Source: an uncultured Clostridia bacterium (GTDB lineage Bacteria > Bacillota > Clostridia > Oscillospirales > Oscillospiraceae). Taken from it: DNA of 52,277 nucleotides. Of the stretch, positions 15,740-24,086 are shown piece after piece. The notes under the pieces are model-generated. The model had not been told where the DNA came from and searched no databases. It worked only from the letters and a program-made list of their open reading frames with translations. Position 1 is the stretch's first letter, and each line of letters starts with the position of its first letter. The stretch spans positions 1 to 52,277 of the forward strand of contig CANAZG010000011.1 in the NCBI GenBank assembly GCA_947365965.1, in the 5' to 3' direction. A program made the translations under genes and the position numbers.

Positions 15740-17128
15740 ATGATAAGAGAAAATCAGCGGCTGCTCAATGGACTGAACGTGTTCAGCGACGGGGTGATTG
15801 TGTTCCTCTCCCTGCCGGCGGCCTTTTGGATCCGGTTTTTTGTCCTGCCCGGCGGGGTTATCACGGTGCCTTTGAGCCGTTACATGGCCCTGGATATCTT
15901 TCTCACCGGGGCCCAGCTGTTCATCTACGGGGCCATGGAGCTCTACCGCTCCTACCGCACCATCCCCCTGCGCCGGGAGCTGCCACGGCTCTGGTGCGCC
16001 AACGGCCTGATGATGCTGGTGCTGCTCAGCGGACTGTTTGTCCAGCACGACGAGCACTACTCCCGTGGGACCCTGGCCATCTTCTTCCTGCTCAGCGCGG
16101 GCGTCCTCACCTGCAAGCGGGTGCTGCTGCGGAAGCTCCTTCACTTCTTCCGTCAGGAGGGGTACAATCTCAAGCATGTGCTCATCCTGGGCAGCGGCAG
16201 CGCGGCCCAGAACTACCTGCGCACCATCCGCACCTCCAAGGAGCTGGGCTTCCACCCCATCGGCCACATCGCCTCCCAGCGGATGAAGGGCCAGAGCCTG
16301 ACCTATCTGGGGAATTTTGACAATCTGGAGGCCATGCTGGAGAAGTACCACCCGGACGAGGTGGTGTCCGCCGTGGAGCTGGAGGACTACTGCCGCACAC
16401 CCCAGATCATCAGCGCCTGTGAGAAGTCGGGCACCAAGCTGTCCATTATCCCCATCTACGCGGAGTACATGTCCGCCCATCCCCAGTTCGACAACCTCAA
16501 GGGCATCCCCCTGATGAACATCCGGCGTATCCCCCTGGACAACTGGGCCAACGCCTTCTGCAAGCGGGCCATGGATGTGGCCGGCTCCCTGCTGCTCATC
16601 CTGCTCACCTCGCCGGTCATGCTGGTCTGCGCCATCGGGGTGCGGCTGAGCTCCCCGGGTCCTGTCATCTTCAAGCAGAAGCGGGTGGGACTGAATAAAA
16701 AGACCTTCTATATGTACAAGTTCCGGTCCATGCGGGTCAACAATGAGCAGGACACCCACTGGACCGGGGACCACGACAGCCGGAAGACGGCCTTCGGGGC
16801 CTTTCTCCGCAAGTGCTCCTTGGACGAGTTTCCCCAGTTCTTCAACGTGCTCAAGGGGGACATGAGTCTGGTGGGGCCCCGGCCGGAGATCCCCTATTAC
16901 GTGGAGCAGTTCCGGGAGGACATCCCACTGTACATGGTCAAGCACCAGGTTCGTCCGGGGATCACAGGCTGGGCCCAGGTGAACGACCTGCGGGGGGACA
17001 CGTCCATTGAGGACCGGATCCAGCACGATCTCTATTATATTGAAAATTGGAGTCTGCTGTTTGATCTGAAGATTCTGCTCATCACGGTTTTCAGGGGGAA
17101 GTTCCTCAACAGCGAGAAGCTCAGCTGA
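15740..17128 (+). CDS. Polyprenyl-phosphate glycosyl-1-phosphate transferase (WbaP/CpsE type)
   Basis: Loads the first sugar-1-phosphate onto undecaprenyl phosphate to begin exopolysaccharide or capsule units. The 462-residue protein has four N-terminal membrane helices (about 10-125). A CoA-binding-like Rossmann domain follows (VLILGSGSAAQNYLRTI, about 145-260). The C-terminal bacterial sugar transferase domain begins KRAMDVAGSLLLILL and has KFRSMRVN, RKCSLDEFPQFFNVLKGDMS, VGPRPEIPYYV and RPGITGWAQV. It starts ten bases after the ligase-like gene, with ribosome site AGAGGAG. The sugar specificity is not readable. Confidence 0.92.
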   Translation: MIRENQRLLNGLNVFSDGVIVFLSLPAAFWIRFFVLPGGVITVPLSRYMALDIFLTGAQLFIYGAMELYRSYRTIPLRRELPRLWCANGLMMLVLLSGLFVQHDEHYSRGTLAIFFLLSAGVLTCKRVLLRKLLHFFRQEGYNLKHVLILGSGSAAQNYLRTIRTSKELGFHPIGHIASQRMKGQSLTYLGNFDNLEAMLEKYHPDEVVSAVELEDYCRTPQIISACEKSGTKLSIIPIYAEYMSAHPQFDNLKGIPLMNIRRIPLDNWANAFCKRAMDVAGSLLLILLTSPVMLVCAIGVRLSSPGPVIFKQKRVGLNKKTFYMYKFRSMRVNNEQDTHWTGDHDSRKTAFGAFLRKCSLDEFPQFFNVLKGDMSLVGPRPEIPYYVEQFREDIPLYMVKHQVRPGITGWAQVNDLRGDTSIEDRIQHDLYYIENWSLLFDLKILLITVFRGKFLNSEKLS

Positions 17129-17140
17129 ATGGTCAGAAAA

Positions 17141-17181
17141 AGAAGTGCCCCCCGGCGCGCAACGCGGCGGGAGGGCATTTT
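17141..17181 (+). terminator. Terminator after the sugar transferase
   Basis: GC-rich imperfect stem TGCCCCCCGGCGCG / CGCGGCGGGAGGGCA with loop CAA, then TTTTT. Confidence 0.75.
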
Positions 17182-17199
17182 TCAGAGAGGAGAAAAACC

Positions 17200-17682
17200 A
17201 TGCTGCGTTTGGAAAAGGTTACGGGAAGAAATGTGTGGGACATTTTGAAGCTGCGGGTCCGGCAGGAGCAGAGGGACTTTGTGGCGGGAAACGATGTCAG
17301 CATCATCGAGGCGTACACCGCCGTCACCGGCGGCGGCCATGCCTTCCCCTTTGGCGTCTATGAGGGCGATGCGCCTGTCGGTTTCCTGATGATTGGCTAC
17401 GATACCGACGCCTGCTGGGAGGACGCGCCGGCCATTGCGAAGAGCAACTATACCCTCTGGCGGCTGATGATTGACGAGAAGTACCAGCGCCGGGGGTATG
17501 GGCGGGAGGCGGTGGCCCTTGCGCTGGCGTTTATCCGGACCGCGCCCTGCGGCAAGGCGGACTGCTGCTGGCTGTCCTATGAGCCGGATAATGCCGTGGC
17601 CAGAGCGCTGTACGCCAGCTTCGGCTTTGTGGAAACCGGGGAGTGGGACGGAGCGGAGCAGATCGCCGTTCTTAAATTGTAG
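17200..17682 (+). CDS. GNAT acetyltransferase, polyamine (BltD)-like
   Basis: Acetyl-CoA-dependent N-acetyltransferase of 160 residues. The acetyl-CoA loop is YQRRGYGREA (about residues 96-105), and the C-terminal part LSYEPDNAVARALYASFGFVETGE is typical of GNAT enzymes. The N-terminal pattern RLEKVT...FVAGNDVSIIEAY and the overall layout resemble the Bacillus spermine/spermidine acetyltransferase BltD, so a polyamine or small amine substrate is plausible but inferred. It is preceded by the terminator at 17141-17181 and has ribosome site AGAGGAG, so it is probably transcribed alone. Confidence 0.82.
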   Translation: MLRLEKVTGRNVWDILKLRVRQEQRDFVAGNDVSIIEAYTAVTGGGHAFPFGVYEGDAPVGFLMIGYDTDACWEDAPAIAKSNYTLWRLMIDEKYQRRGYGREAVALALAFIRTAPCGKADCCWLSYEPDNAVARALYASFGFVETGEWDGAEQIAVLKL

Positions 17683-17747
17683 GATGGGGGTGATGGGCAG
17701 GGCGGGCGCTCGATGGGCAGGCTGCACGTTGTGACCGAAAAATACAG

Positions 17748-17776
17748 TTGTAATGAGAGGGAAATTTTGGTATAAT
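17748..17776 (+). promoter_or_regulatory. Promoter of the tandem membrane paralogs
   Basis: TTGTAA (17748-17753), 17-base spacer, TATAAT (17771-17776), 66 bases before the first paralog. Confidence 0.65.
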
Positions 17777-17842
17777 TTTAGACAGTGTTTGACAAAAAGC
17801 ACACGCACTTATGGGGAGAAATTTTGAAACGGGGGATGTCCT

Positions 17843-18775
17843 ATGCAAAAGCATGCAGAATTGATTATATCCTGTATTGTTGGACTGTTGTCGTTGGTTC
17901 TATCGGAATTGCTGCCAAGTCCCATAGCAAAGCTGGTATTTATTCTTCTGGTTATCATCTGCATTGTTCTCTTTTTTATGGGCCAGGAGAAGGGGAGCCG
18001 CGCCATGCAGTATGCCTCCAGTGTTTTGAGCGCCGGACTGATACTCTCGCTGATGGTATGCGCGATTTCTCCGGAGTTTCCGTCACAGGCGCTGGAGTGG
18101 ATCAAGGGACAGCCCCAGGGCGAACCGGAGGAGACACCGTCGCCGGAAGAGCTGTATTGGGAGAACCGGATTGGGCGAGACGCATCACTGGAAAAACTCA
18201 TGGATGATATGACTAGAGCGTCACAAGCCGCTGGCGAATTGTCCGAAACGCTTCATCCCCAAGCCCTTTTATCCACATCAAGTGATCCGGATGAGGTTCA
18301 GGCGGTGTTGGATAAAATGGAAGAGGATAAGGAGGTCATTGAAAACTCTTTTTCCACGATCAAAACGGATCGCGATGCTGTGATGTTGTTTTATAAAATG
18401 CGTCTTTATAGCGAGATCTGGCATTACAGCAGTATGATTACAGCCTTTGAAGCATACGGAATTGATTGTCAGGGTCTGGGGATAGATGAGTACACCCTGC
18501 TGGTTTGGGACGTGGAAAATCTCTATAATCTGTATTCCATGAAAAAAGAGCTGGAGGAGGATTGGGGACCAAATACCTTTTACACGAAAAAAGAGCTGCA
18601 TTTCAATAACCACAAAATGGATGATATGAACGAATACAGTGACCTGTTTGACTACGGAGATTGGAATTTTGGCTATGAAAATATGACCGCACAGAAGATG
18701 GAGGAGCGTTTTAACGAGCACATTATGCACTACTACAGGTGTTTTCTCTTAAACTTCTCCAGAGCGGAGCTTTGA
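17843..18775 (+). CDS. Unknown membrane protein, tandem paralog 1
   Basis: 310 residues; family not recognised. Three hydrophobic segments lie at about residues 6-24, 27-46 and 58-76, then a Pro/Glu-rich linker (about 90-110) and a soluble, mostly helical domain to the C-terminus. The soluble domain holds HYSS, DEYTLLVWDVENLYNLYSMKK and MNEYSDLFDYGDW, all echoed in the next gene, showing an ancient tandem duplication. It starts at ATG 17843. Codon use is less GC-rich than the flanks. It is co-transcribed with the gene at 18796 (20-base gap). The domain topology suggests a membrane-anchored sensor or scaffold; no catalytic motif is evident. Confidence 0.75.
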   Translation: MQKHAELIISCIVGLLSLVLSELLPSPIAKLVFILLVIICIVLFFMGQEKGSRAMQYASSVLSAGLILSLMVCAISPEFPSQALEWIKGQPQGEPEETPSPEELYWENRIGRDASLEKLMDDMTRASQAAGELSETLHPQALLSTSSDPDEVQAVLDKMEEDKEVIENSFSTIKTDRDAVMLFYKMRLYSEIWHYSSMITAFEAYGIDCQGLGIDEYTLLVWDVENLYNLYSMKKELEEDWGPNTFYTKKELHFNNHKMDDMNEYSDLFDYGDWNFGYENMTAQKMEERFNEHIMHYYRCFLLNFSRAEL

Positions 18776-18795
18776 GGAAAAGGGGGGCGTAGATC

Positions 18796-19755
18796 ATGCA
18801 GACAGCAGATAAAAAGCACTTGCAAATTATTTTCTCCGCGCTGGCGGTTATTTTGATTGGTATTCTGGCCCAGGCCGCGCCGAATCTGGGAGCTAAGCTG
18901 TTGCTTCTGGTGTGCGGTGTGTGCGGGGTGATTCTATATTTTGGCAGGGACCTGATTCCCAATATTACCGTTTGGAGGGGGTTTCTCTGGACCGCCGGCG
19001 GTCTCTTCGCGGTCACTCTGATCTGGTCTGTTGTCGCGGCAGGCTCTCCCGCAGCTTACGGAAAAAAGGTGGCGGCGTTCTTTGTCCCGGAAGTTCCGGA
19101 AATCACGATAGATACGCTGTATCAGGATATGGGCGCGGACAGCCTCCAGATGGAGCAGACCCTGGAAAGCCTGGACGGCCAGCTTGTCCAGATGTTCGGC
19201 GAGCTGGAGCTTGCCTCTGCGGCTGTGGCGGAGCGTCAGTTTCTCTCCAAAAATGTTAATACGGAAGAGGTAGAGAAGATTTCCGCCATTATTCAGAAGA
19301 GGCTAAAGGAGGATGCGGAAAAGGACAACCCCTCCTTTGTAAACCTCAAAACCGATGTCCATGCCTTAGAGCTATTCTATAAAATATACCTTGCCAGGGA
19401 GCTCTGCCACTACAGCAGCTTCATCAAGGCGCTGGGGGCGGTTGGCGTGGACTGCGAAGCCATGGCTGTTGACGAATACATGCTGATGCTGTGGGATGTG
19501 GAGTACTTTTTTTCCTTGTATAATATGCGGCAGAGCCTGCTTGACGATGTGGCCCAAGGCGTCGTTTATGAGGAGGAGAAACTGTTCCCCTATCAGGAAT
19601 TCAGAGTGTCGGAGCAGAATGAGTACAGCGACGTCTTTGACTATGGGACGTGGCGGCGTCAATTTTCGCCTCAGTCCGCTGAGGAGATCTCCAATACCCT
19701 TGATAAGAACTTCATAAACTACTATCGAAAATTAAACATGAATTTCCGAAGATAA
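18796..19755 (+). CDS. Unknown membrane protein, tandem paralog 2
   Basis: 319 residues; family not recognised. Three hydrophobic segments at about residues 8-28, 32-50 and 60-82 precede a helical soluble domain. It shares with paralog 1 the stretch LKTDVHALELFYKIYLA...CHYSSFIKALGAVGVDC, DEYMLMLWDVEYFFSLYNM and NEYSDVFDYGTW, in the same order and spacing. A ribosome site (AAAGGGGG) lies upstream. A strong terminator at 19761-19792 ends the pair. Conservation of aromatic and acidic positions (DEY, WDVE, NEYSD-FDYG) between copies suggests a shared functional surface. The function is unknown. Confidence 0.75.
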   Translation: MQTADKKHLQIIFSALAVILIGILAQAAPNLGAKLLLLVCGVCGVILYFGRDLIPNITVWRGFLWTAGGLFAVTLIWSVVAAGSPAAYGKKVAAFFVPEVPEITIDTLYQDMGADSLQMEQTLESLDGQLVQMFGELELASAAVAERQFLSKNVNTEEVEKISAIIQKRLKEDAEKDNPSFVNLKTDVHALELFYKIYLARELCHYSSFIKALGAVGVDCEAMAVDEYMLMLWDVEYFFSLYNMRQSLLDDVAQGVVYEEEKLFPYQEFRVSEQNEYSDVFDYGTWRRQFSPQSAEEISNTLDKNFINYYRKLNMNFRR

Positions 19756-19760
19756 GAGCT

Positions 19761-19792
19761 GCCCCCGGATTCCCATATGAGGATCCGGGGGT
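19761..19792 (+). terminator. Terminator-like hairpin after the paralog pair
   Basis: Stem CCCCCGGAT / ATCCGGGGG enclosing TCCCATATGAGG. The U-tract is poor. The following 100 bases to 19894 show nothing else. Confidence 0.6.
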
Positions 19793-19894
19793 CAGTGCGT
19801 CTCCAAAGCCCTTGCTTCGCGCCCGCAGACGTGCGTCCGGCCTGACAGTTTTCCTCCGGCATGCACGCGGGAAGAACAATTTAACATATCCCCG

Positions 19895-21223
19895 TCAAGA
19901 AAGGGGCTGGCGACGCAGTCCGCCCCGCCGCGCCAGCGCTGCGGACAGTACTAGCCCCAGAGGGGCGGAGAGGTAGACTGTCCAGTAGAAGCCGGGGAAC
20001 CCCAGGCGGGGTACCAGCAGCAGGCACCCGGCCATGTTCATGGCGATCACCGCCATATTAGACGTGAGATACCGCCCCATCTGCTGCTCTCCCCGCAGGC
20101 GGGCCTCCTGGAGGTGGCGCAGGTTGGTGAGGGGGTAGCTCCAGCACTCCCGGCTCAGCAGCAGCGCGCCGTACAGGACGGCCTCCTGGTCCCAGGTAAA
20201 CAGGCCCAGCAGAAACCGGCTCCCCAGGGCGCACACCGCCGTCACCAGGGCCGTGTAGCACAGCAGAATCCGCCGCGCCTCCCGGACGCCCTCCTCCGCC
20301 CGGTCCAGCTGCCCCACAGCCCGGTTCTGGGCGATGAACACCACCAGGGACTGCATCAGGCTGAACACCGGCATGAGCAGCAGCAGGGAGATCTTCCCCG
20401 TGCTGGAGAATCCGGCAATAGCCGCCACGCCCAGGGGACCCAGCAGGCTCTGGCGCACCACGGTGATGGCCGTGCCTGCGGACTGCTGGACTGTGTTGGG
20501 CAGAGAGAGGCGCATGATCTCCACAAACCACGCCCACTGGAGCATGGACAGGCGAAACCGGCCCGCCAGCAGGGTCCTCCGGAGACAGCGGAGCATATAT
20601 GCGCACCCGGCCGCCTGGGACAGCGCGGTGGCCAGGGCCGCTCCCGCCACCCCCATGGGGCCCACCAGGATCAGATCCAGGCAGATGTTCAGCGCCGAGG
20701 TAACCGCCACAGCCCTGAGAGGGATCTTTGACTCCCCGCAGCCGATGAGCAGCTGCCGGGCCAGATCGTAGAGCATCAGGAAGGGCAGGCCCAGCAGGTA
20801 GATCCGCCCGTAGAGCGCCGCGCCGGAGAGGATCTCCGACGGCGTGCGGATGGCCTCCAGCAGCCGGTCCATCCCCCAGAAGCCCAGCGCCAGCATGAGA
20901 AGGCTGGCCGCCAGGTCCACAAACAGGATGTTGTAGACCAGCCGGCTCATGCCCTCTTGGTCCGTCTTGGGGCGGTTGGCCGCCGCCAGCAGGTTGCCCC
21001 CCAGCTCCAGCCCGCCGGATACGAACAGGAACAGCATCAGCACCGTGGTCCCGTTGGACACCGCCGCCAGGGCGCTGGCGTCCAGGCACAGGCCCACGAT
21101 CATGGCGTCCGCCACCGTGTAGAGCTGGGTGGTCACCATGCTCAGAATGATCGGTACGGCGAAGCGCACCAGCGCCCCCCGAACCGGGCCGGTCAGCAGC
21201 GCCGATTGGTTTTCCTCTCTCAT
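19895..21223 (-). CDS. MATE family efflux transporter
   Basis: 442-residue MOP-superfamily exporter with about 12 helices. It opens REENQSALLTGPVRGALVRFAVPIILSMVTTQLYTVADAMIVG, the typical MatE N-terminus with the conserved D-xx-xxG pattern, repeated halfway. GC-rich like the chromosome. It is divergent from the MerR gene at 21307 with a 19-bp-spacer promoter between them, a higher-GC counterpart of the arrangement at 6017-8261. Start ATG 21221-21223 with an AGGAGG-type site upstream. The substrate is unknown. Confidence 0.92.
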   Translation of the reverse strand: MREENQSALLTGPVRGALVRFAVPIILSMVTTQLYTVADAMIVGLCLDASALAAVSNGTTVLMLFLFVSGGLELGGNLLAAANRPKTDQEGMSRLVYNILFVDLAASLLMLALGFWGMDRLLEAIRTPSEILSGAALYGRIYLLGLPFLMLYDLARQLLIGCGESKIPLRAVAVTSALNICLDLILVGPMGVAGAALATALSQAAGCAYMLRCLRRTLLAGRFRLSMLQWAWFVEIMRLSLPNTVQQSAGTAITVVRQSLLGPLGVAAIAGFSSTGKISLLLLMPVFSLMQSLVVFIAQNRAVGQLDRAEEGVREARRILLCYTALVTAVCALGSRFLLGLFTWDQEAVLYGALLLSRECWSYPLTNLRHLQEARLRGEQQMGRYLTSNMAVIAMNMAGCLLLVPRLGFPGFYWTVYLSAPLGLVLSAALARRGGLRRQPLS

Positions 21224-21266
21224 GTCGCGCCTCCTTGTATGTCAGCTCCAGCTGTGATATACTCCC

Positions 21267-21297
21267 ATCATAAACTGTCCGGTAACCGGACAGTCAA
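21267..21297 (-). promoter_or_regulatory. MerR-type promoter and operator of the MATE gene
   Basis: Minus strand -35 TTGACT (21292-21297), 19-base spacer, -10 TATGAT (21267-21272). The spacer and flanks hold a perfect 10-bp dyad centred on one base (21274-21294). The hexamers are identical to those at 7391-7421. Confidence 0.87.
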
Positions 21298-21306
21298 GAG
21301 GGAGAC

Positions 21307-22092
21307 GTGGCCATGGAGGAAAAATTTTTTCAGATCACAGAATTTGCCCAAATTGCCAGGACCAGCCGCAAGACGCTGCAATACTACGACGAGCTGGGGC
21401 TGTTCCAGCCCGCCGCGGTGGGGGAGAACGGCTACCGCTACTACACCCTCCCCCAGCTGGATCGGCTGGCGGTGATCGCGGCGCTGCGGGATATGGGGCT
21501 GTCTCTCCGCGAGATCAAGGCCTATCTCCAGTGCGGCGACGGGGAGAAGCTCAACAGCCTGCTGGCGGCGCAGCTGGACCGGGCGGACCAGCTCATGGAG
21601 CAGCTCCGGCGCAGAAAGGCGCTGCTGAGGGAGACGCTCTCAGACAACAGGCTCTTTCAGTCCCTGTGCGGCAGGGGCTGCCAGCTTCTGGACTGGCCGC
21701 CTCTGCGGGCGGCAAAGCTGATGGATCTGGAGCGGGACAGGCCCGCCTGCGTTGTGGTGAACTACATTACCGACGGTCTCCGCACCGGGCTGTGCGTCCA
21801 GGAGGACGGGCAGTTCCTCTACCAGAGGCGGGAGGACGGGGAGCTGCTGATCCCCGGGGGGACATATCTGTGCCTGTGCGAGCTGTCAAAGGCGGGCCCC
21901 CAGGAGGGCAGGCAGGCGGTCCGGCTGCGGGAATACGCCGCCCGGGAGGGCCTGGGGCCGGAGGGGGGCTGCTTTGTGGAGTACAACGATCTGCTCTCCC
22001 CCCAGCGGGAGGGGCAGACCCTCCAGATGCGCCTGCTGCGGGTGCGGGTGACGGCGGCGGATATAGTCAATATCGGTAGGTCCGCCGGTTGA
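21307..22092 (+). CDS. MerR family transcriptional regulator
   Basis: 261-residue regulator. The N-terminal MerR domain reads ITEFAQIARTSRKTLQYYDELGLFQPA...ENGYRYYTLPQLDRL. It is followed by the dimerisation helix (about 75-115) and a C-terminal effector-binding region. The start is taken at 21307, next to GTGGCC; a better ribosome site GGGAG lies a few bases upstream, and the ATG at 21313 is an alternative. Its last 26 bases overlap the convergent MATE gene at 22067. It probably activates the divergent MATE exporter at 19895-21223. Confidence 0.9.
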   Translation: MAMEEKFFQITEFAQIARTSRKTLQYYDELGLFQPAAVGENGYRYYTLPQLDRLAVIAALRDMGLSLREIKAYLQCGDGEKLNSLLAAQLDRADQLMEQLRRRKALLRETLSDNRLFQSLCGRGCQLLDWPPLRAAKLMDLERDRPACVVVNYITDGLRTGLCVQEDGQFLYQRREDGELLIPGGTYLCLCELSKAGPQEGRQAVRLREYAAREGLGPEGGCFVEYNDLLSPQREGQTLQMRLLRVRVTAADIVNIGRSAG

Positions 22093-23395
22093 CCGCCAGA
22101 AAGACCCCCGTCAGGACCAGGGCGGCCAGCTCCGCCGCCGCCACCGACAGCCAGATGCCGTCCACCCCCAGCGCAAGAGGCAGGAGCGCCACGCTGCCGC
22201 ACTGGAACACCAGCGTGCGCAGGAAGGAGATCAGGGCGGAGATCAGGCCGTTGTTGAGGGCGGTGAAGAAGGCGGAGCCAAAGATGTTCAGCCCCGAGAA
22301 CAGGAAGGACAGGGCGAACAGCCGCAGGCCCCGGACCGTCAGCGCCAGCAGGTCCGGGTCATAACCCACAAAGATCCGCCCCAGGGGCGCCGCCGCCAGG
22401 GCGGAGAGCCCCGCCATGGCCGCGCCGCCGATGGCGCACAGGACCGTGCTCTTTCGCAGCAGGCCCCCCAGCTCCCGGTTGTTTCCCGCGCCGTAGTGGT
22501 AGCTGATGATGGGTGCGCTGCCCACAGAGTAGCCGATGAAGATGGCCGCGAAGACAAAGGCCAGATACATGACCACCCCGTAGGCCGCCACGCCGTCCTC
22601 CCCGGCCAGACGCATGAGCTGGAAGTTGTAGAGAATGCTCACCAGGGAGGAGGAGATGTTGCTCATCAGCTCTGAGGAGCCGTTGGCGCAGGTCTTGGCC
22701 AGGATCCGGCCGTAGAACCGGGTTCTGGTCAGGCGCAGGAGGCTCCCGTTTTTCCGGGCAAAATAGAGCACCGGCGCCAGCCCGCCCACCACCTGGCTCA
22801 TGGCTGTGGCGATGGCCGCGCCGGCCAGCCCCAGGGGGAACACCGCCACCAGCAGCGCGTCCAGGGCAATGTTGGTCAGCCCCGCCCCCACGGTGACACC
22901 CAGGCCCAGCTTGGGCTTCTCTGCGGCCACAAAAAAGGACTGAAACACGTTTTGCAGGATGAAGAAGGGATTGGCGGCCAGGATGATCCGGGCGTACAGC
23001 ACACAGTGCTCCAGCATGGCCCCCTCCGCCCCCAGGGCAGCGGACACCGGCCGGATGAACAGGAGGCCCAGCAGGGAGACGACCCCGCCGCCCGCGGCCG
23101 CCGACAGCACCAGCAGGGTGAAGTACTGGTTGGCCAGCGCCGGCTTCCCCTCCCCCAGAGTCTTGGCCACGATGGCCGCGCCGCCGGTGCCCACCATGAA
23201 GCCCAGTGCGCCCAGGATCATCAGCACGGGATAGATCAGGTTGACTGCGGCAAAGGGGGTCTTGCCAACGAAGTTAGAGACGAACATGCCGTCCACCACG
23301 CCGTAGATGGATGTAAAAATCATCATCACAATAGACGGCAGGGTGAAGCGCAGCAGCTTGCGGTAGGTAAAATGATCGGACAGCTGGATCCTCAC
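22067..23395 (-). CDS. MATE family efflux transporter (MarR-linked)
   Basis: 442-residue MATE exporter with about 12 helices, opening RIQLSDHFTYRKLLRFTLPSIVMMIFTSIYGVVDGMFVSN and ending NRRTYRY. It is closely similar in layout to the exporter at 6017. GTG start at 23393-23395; the GTGA overlaps the marR stop by four bases, and the ribosome site AGGAGGT lies in marR, so the two are translationally coupled. It is expected to be controlled by the MarR protein encoded upstream. It converges on and overlaps the merR gene by 26 bases. Confidence 0.92.
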   Translation of the reverse strand: MRIQLSDHFTYRKLLRFTLPSIVMMIFTSIYGVVDGMFVSNFVGKTPFAAVNLIYPVLMILGALGFMVGTGGAAIVAKTLGEGKPALANQYFTLLVLSAAAGGGVVSLLGLLFIRPVSAALGAEGAMLEHCVLYARIILAANPFFILQNVFQSFFVAAEKPKLGLGVTVGAGLTNIALDALLVAVFPLGLAGAAIATAMSQVVGGLAPVLYFARKNGSLLRLTRTRFYGRILAKTCANGSSELMSNISSSLVSILYNFQLMRLAGEDGVAAYGVVMYLAFVFAAIFIGYSVGSAPIISYHYGAGNNRELGGLLRKSTVLCAIGGAAMAGLSALAAAPLGRIFVGYDPDLLALTVRGLRLFALSFLFSGLNIFGSAFFTALNNGLISALISFLRTLVFQCGSVALLPLALGVDGIWLSVAAAELAALVLTGVFLAVNRRTYRY

Positions 23396-23859
23396 GGTGA
23401 AGAGACCTCCTCTCTCTCAGACAGGTTTTCGTCAATGGCCTCCCGGAACCGGGAGAAGAAGAACTCCGCCGCCTCCACGAAGGCGGGGCCGAACCGGGCC
23501 ACTGTCTCCTCCATGGCCCGGTCCTCAGCCGCGCAGAGCTCGCCCAGGGCCTCCTCTGCGCAGGCCCGTCCCGCCTCGGTCAGACAGATCTGACGCTGGC
23601 GGGGCTGGTCCGGCATGGCCTCCAGGGTGACGTAGCCCGCCGTCCGGCAGGCCTTGACGGCGGTGTTTACAGAAGTCTTTGGGAATCCCCAGGTTTCGCA
23701 GATCTGCTTCTGGGAGTGGGGCAGGCCGTCGTCCAGGGCGTAGAGCAGATCCAGGACGTGCCAGGTGACATGGGTACGCTTTGCCCAGCGGTAATATGCG
23801 CCGTCTGCGGCGCTGAAGGCGGCCATCAGCCGCCGGCTCCAGGCGCGGTATCTGTCCAT
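23392..23859 (-). CDS. MarR family transcriptional regulator
   Basis: 155-residue winged-helix repressor. The start is the ATG at 23857-23859 (MDRYRAWSRRLM) with ribosome site AAGGAGG; a longer frame extends upstream across the promoter and is rejected. The HTH reads HSQKQICETWGFPKTSVNTAVKACRTAGYVTLE, followed by the wing PDQPRQRQICLTEAG. The dimerisation helices are N- and C-terminal. It is the first gene of a two-gene operon with the MATE exporter. The dyad overlapping its promoter suggests autorepression relieved by an exporter substrate. Confidence 0.92.
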   Translation of the reverse strand: MDRYRAWSRRLMAAFSAADGAYYRWAKRTHVTWHVLDLLYALDDGLPHSQKQICETWGFPKTSVNTAVKACRTAGYVTLEAMPDQPRQRQICLTEAGRACAEEALGELCAAEDRAMEETVARFGPAFVEAAEFFFSRFREAIDENLSEREEVSSP

Positions 23860-23907
23860 AGGAGTCCTCCTTGATGGTACGGATTCGTACTTAGTGATGT
23901 GAAAGGC

Positions 23908-23936
23908 ATTATAGTACGATTTCGTACTAAAGTCAA
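23908..23936 (-). promoter_or_regulatory. marR-MATE promoter with overlapping operator
   Basis: Minus strand -35 TTGACT (23931-23936), 17-base spacer, -10 TATAAT (23908-23913). The dyad TAGTACGA-TT-TCGTACTA (23912-23929) fills the spacer. A further half-site TTCGTACTTA lies at about 23884-23893. Confidence 0.85.
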
Positions 23937-23984
23937 GGGGGATGTGGAGCCGGCATGGGGGCAGTATCATGCCCCCAGCAAAAA

Positions 23985-24036
23985 ACAGGAATCACATCAC
24001 GGCGTATCCGCCAGGTGACGTGATTCCTGTTTTGAT
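23985..24036 (-). terminator. Terminator of the NifU-like/GGGtGRT operon
   Basis: Long imperfect stem CAGGAATCAC...TCACGGCG against CGCC..GGTGACGTGATTCCTG, with A-rich and T-rich flanks, so it can act in both directions. A second small hairpin TGGGGGCA / TGCCCCCA lies at about 23954-23976. Confidence 0.75.
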
Positions 24037-24086
24037 TCAATCCCTGCGTCTGCCGGCGCTTCCGGCAGGAGACCGGGGGAGCTCTC

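Noticed and set aside
23392-23970. Longer start for the MarR protein at 23970
   Set aside because: The extension runs through the promoter and operator; the ATG at 23859 has a proper ribosome site.
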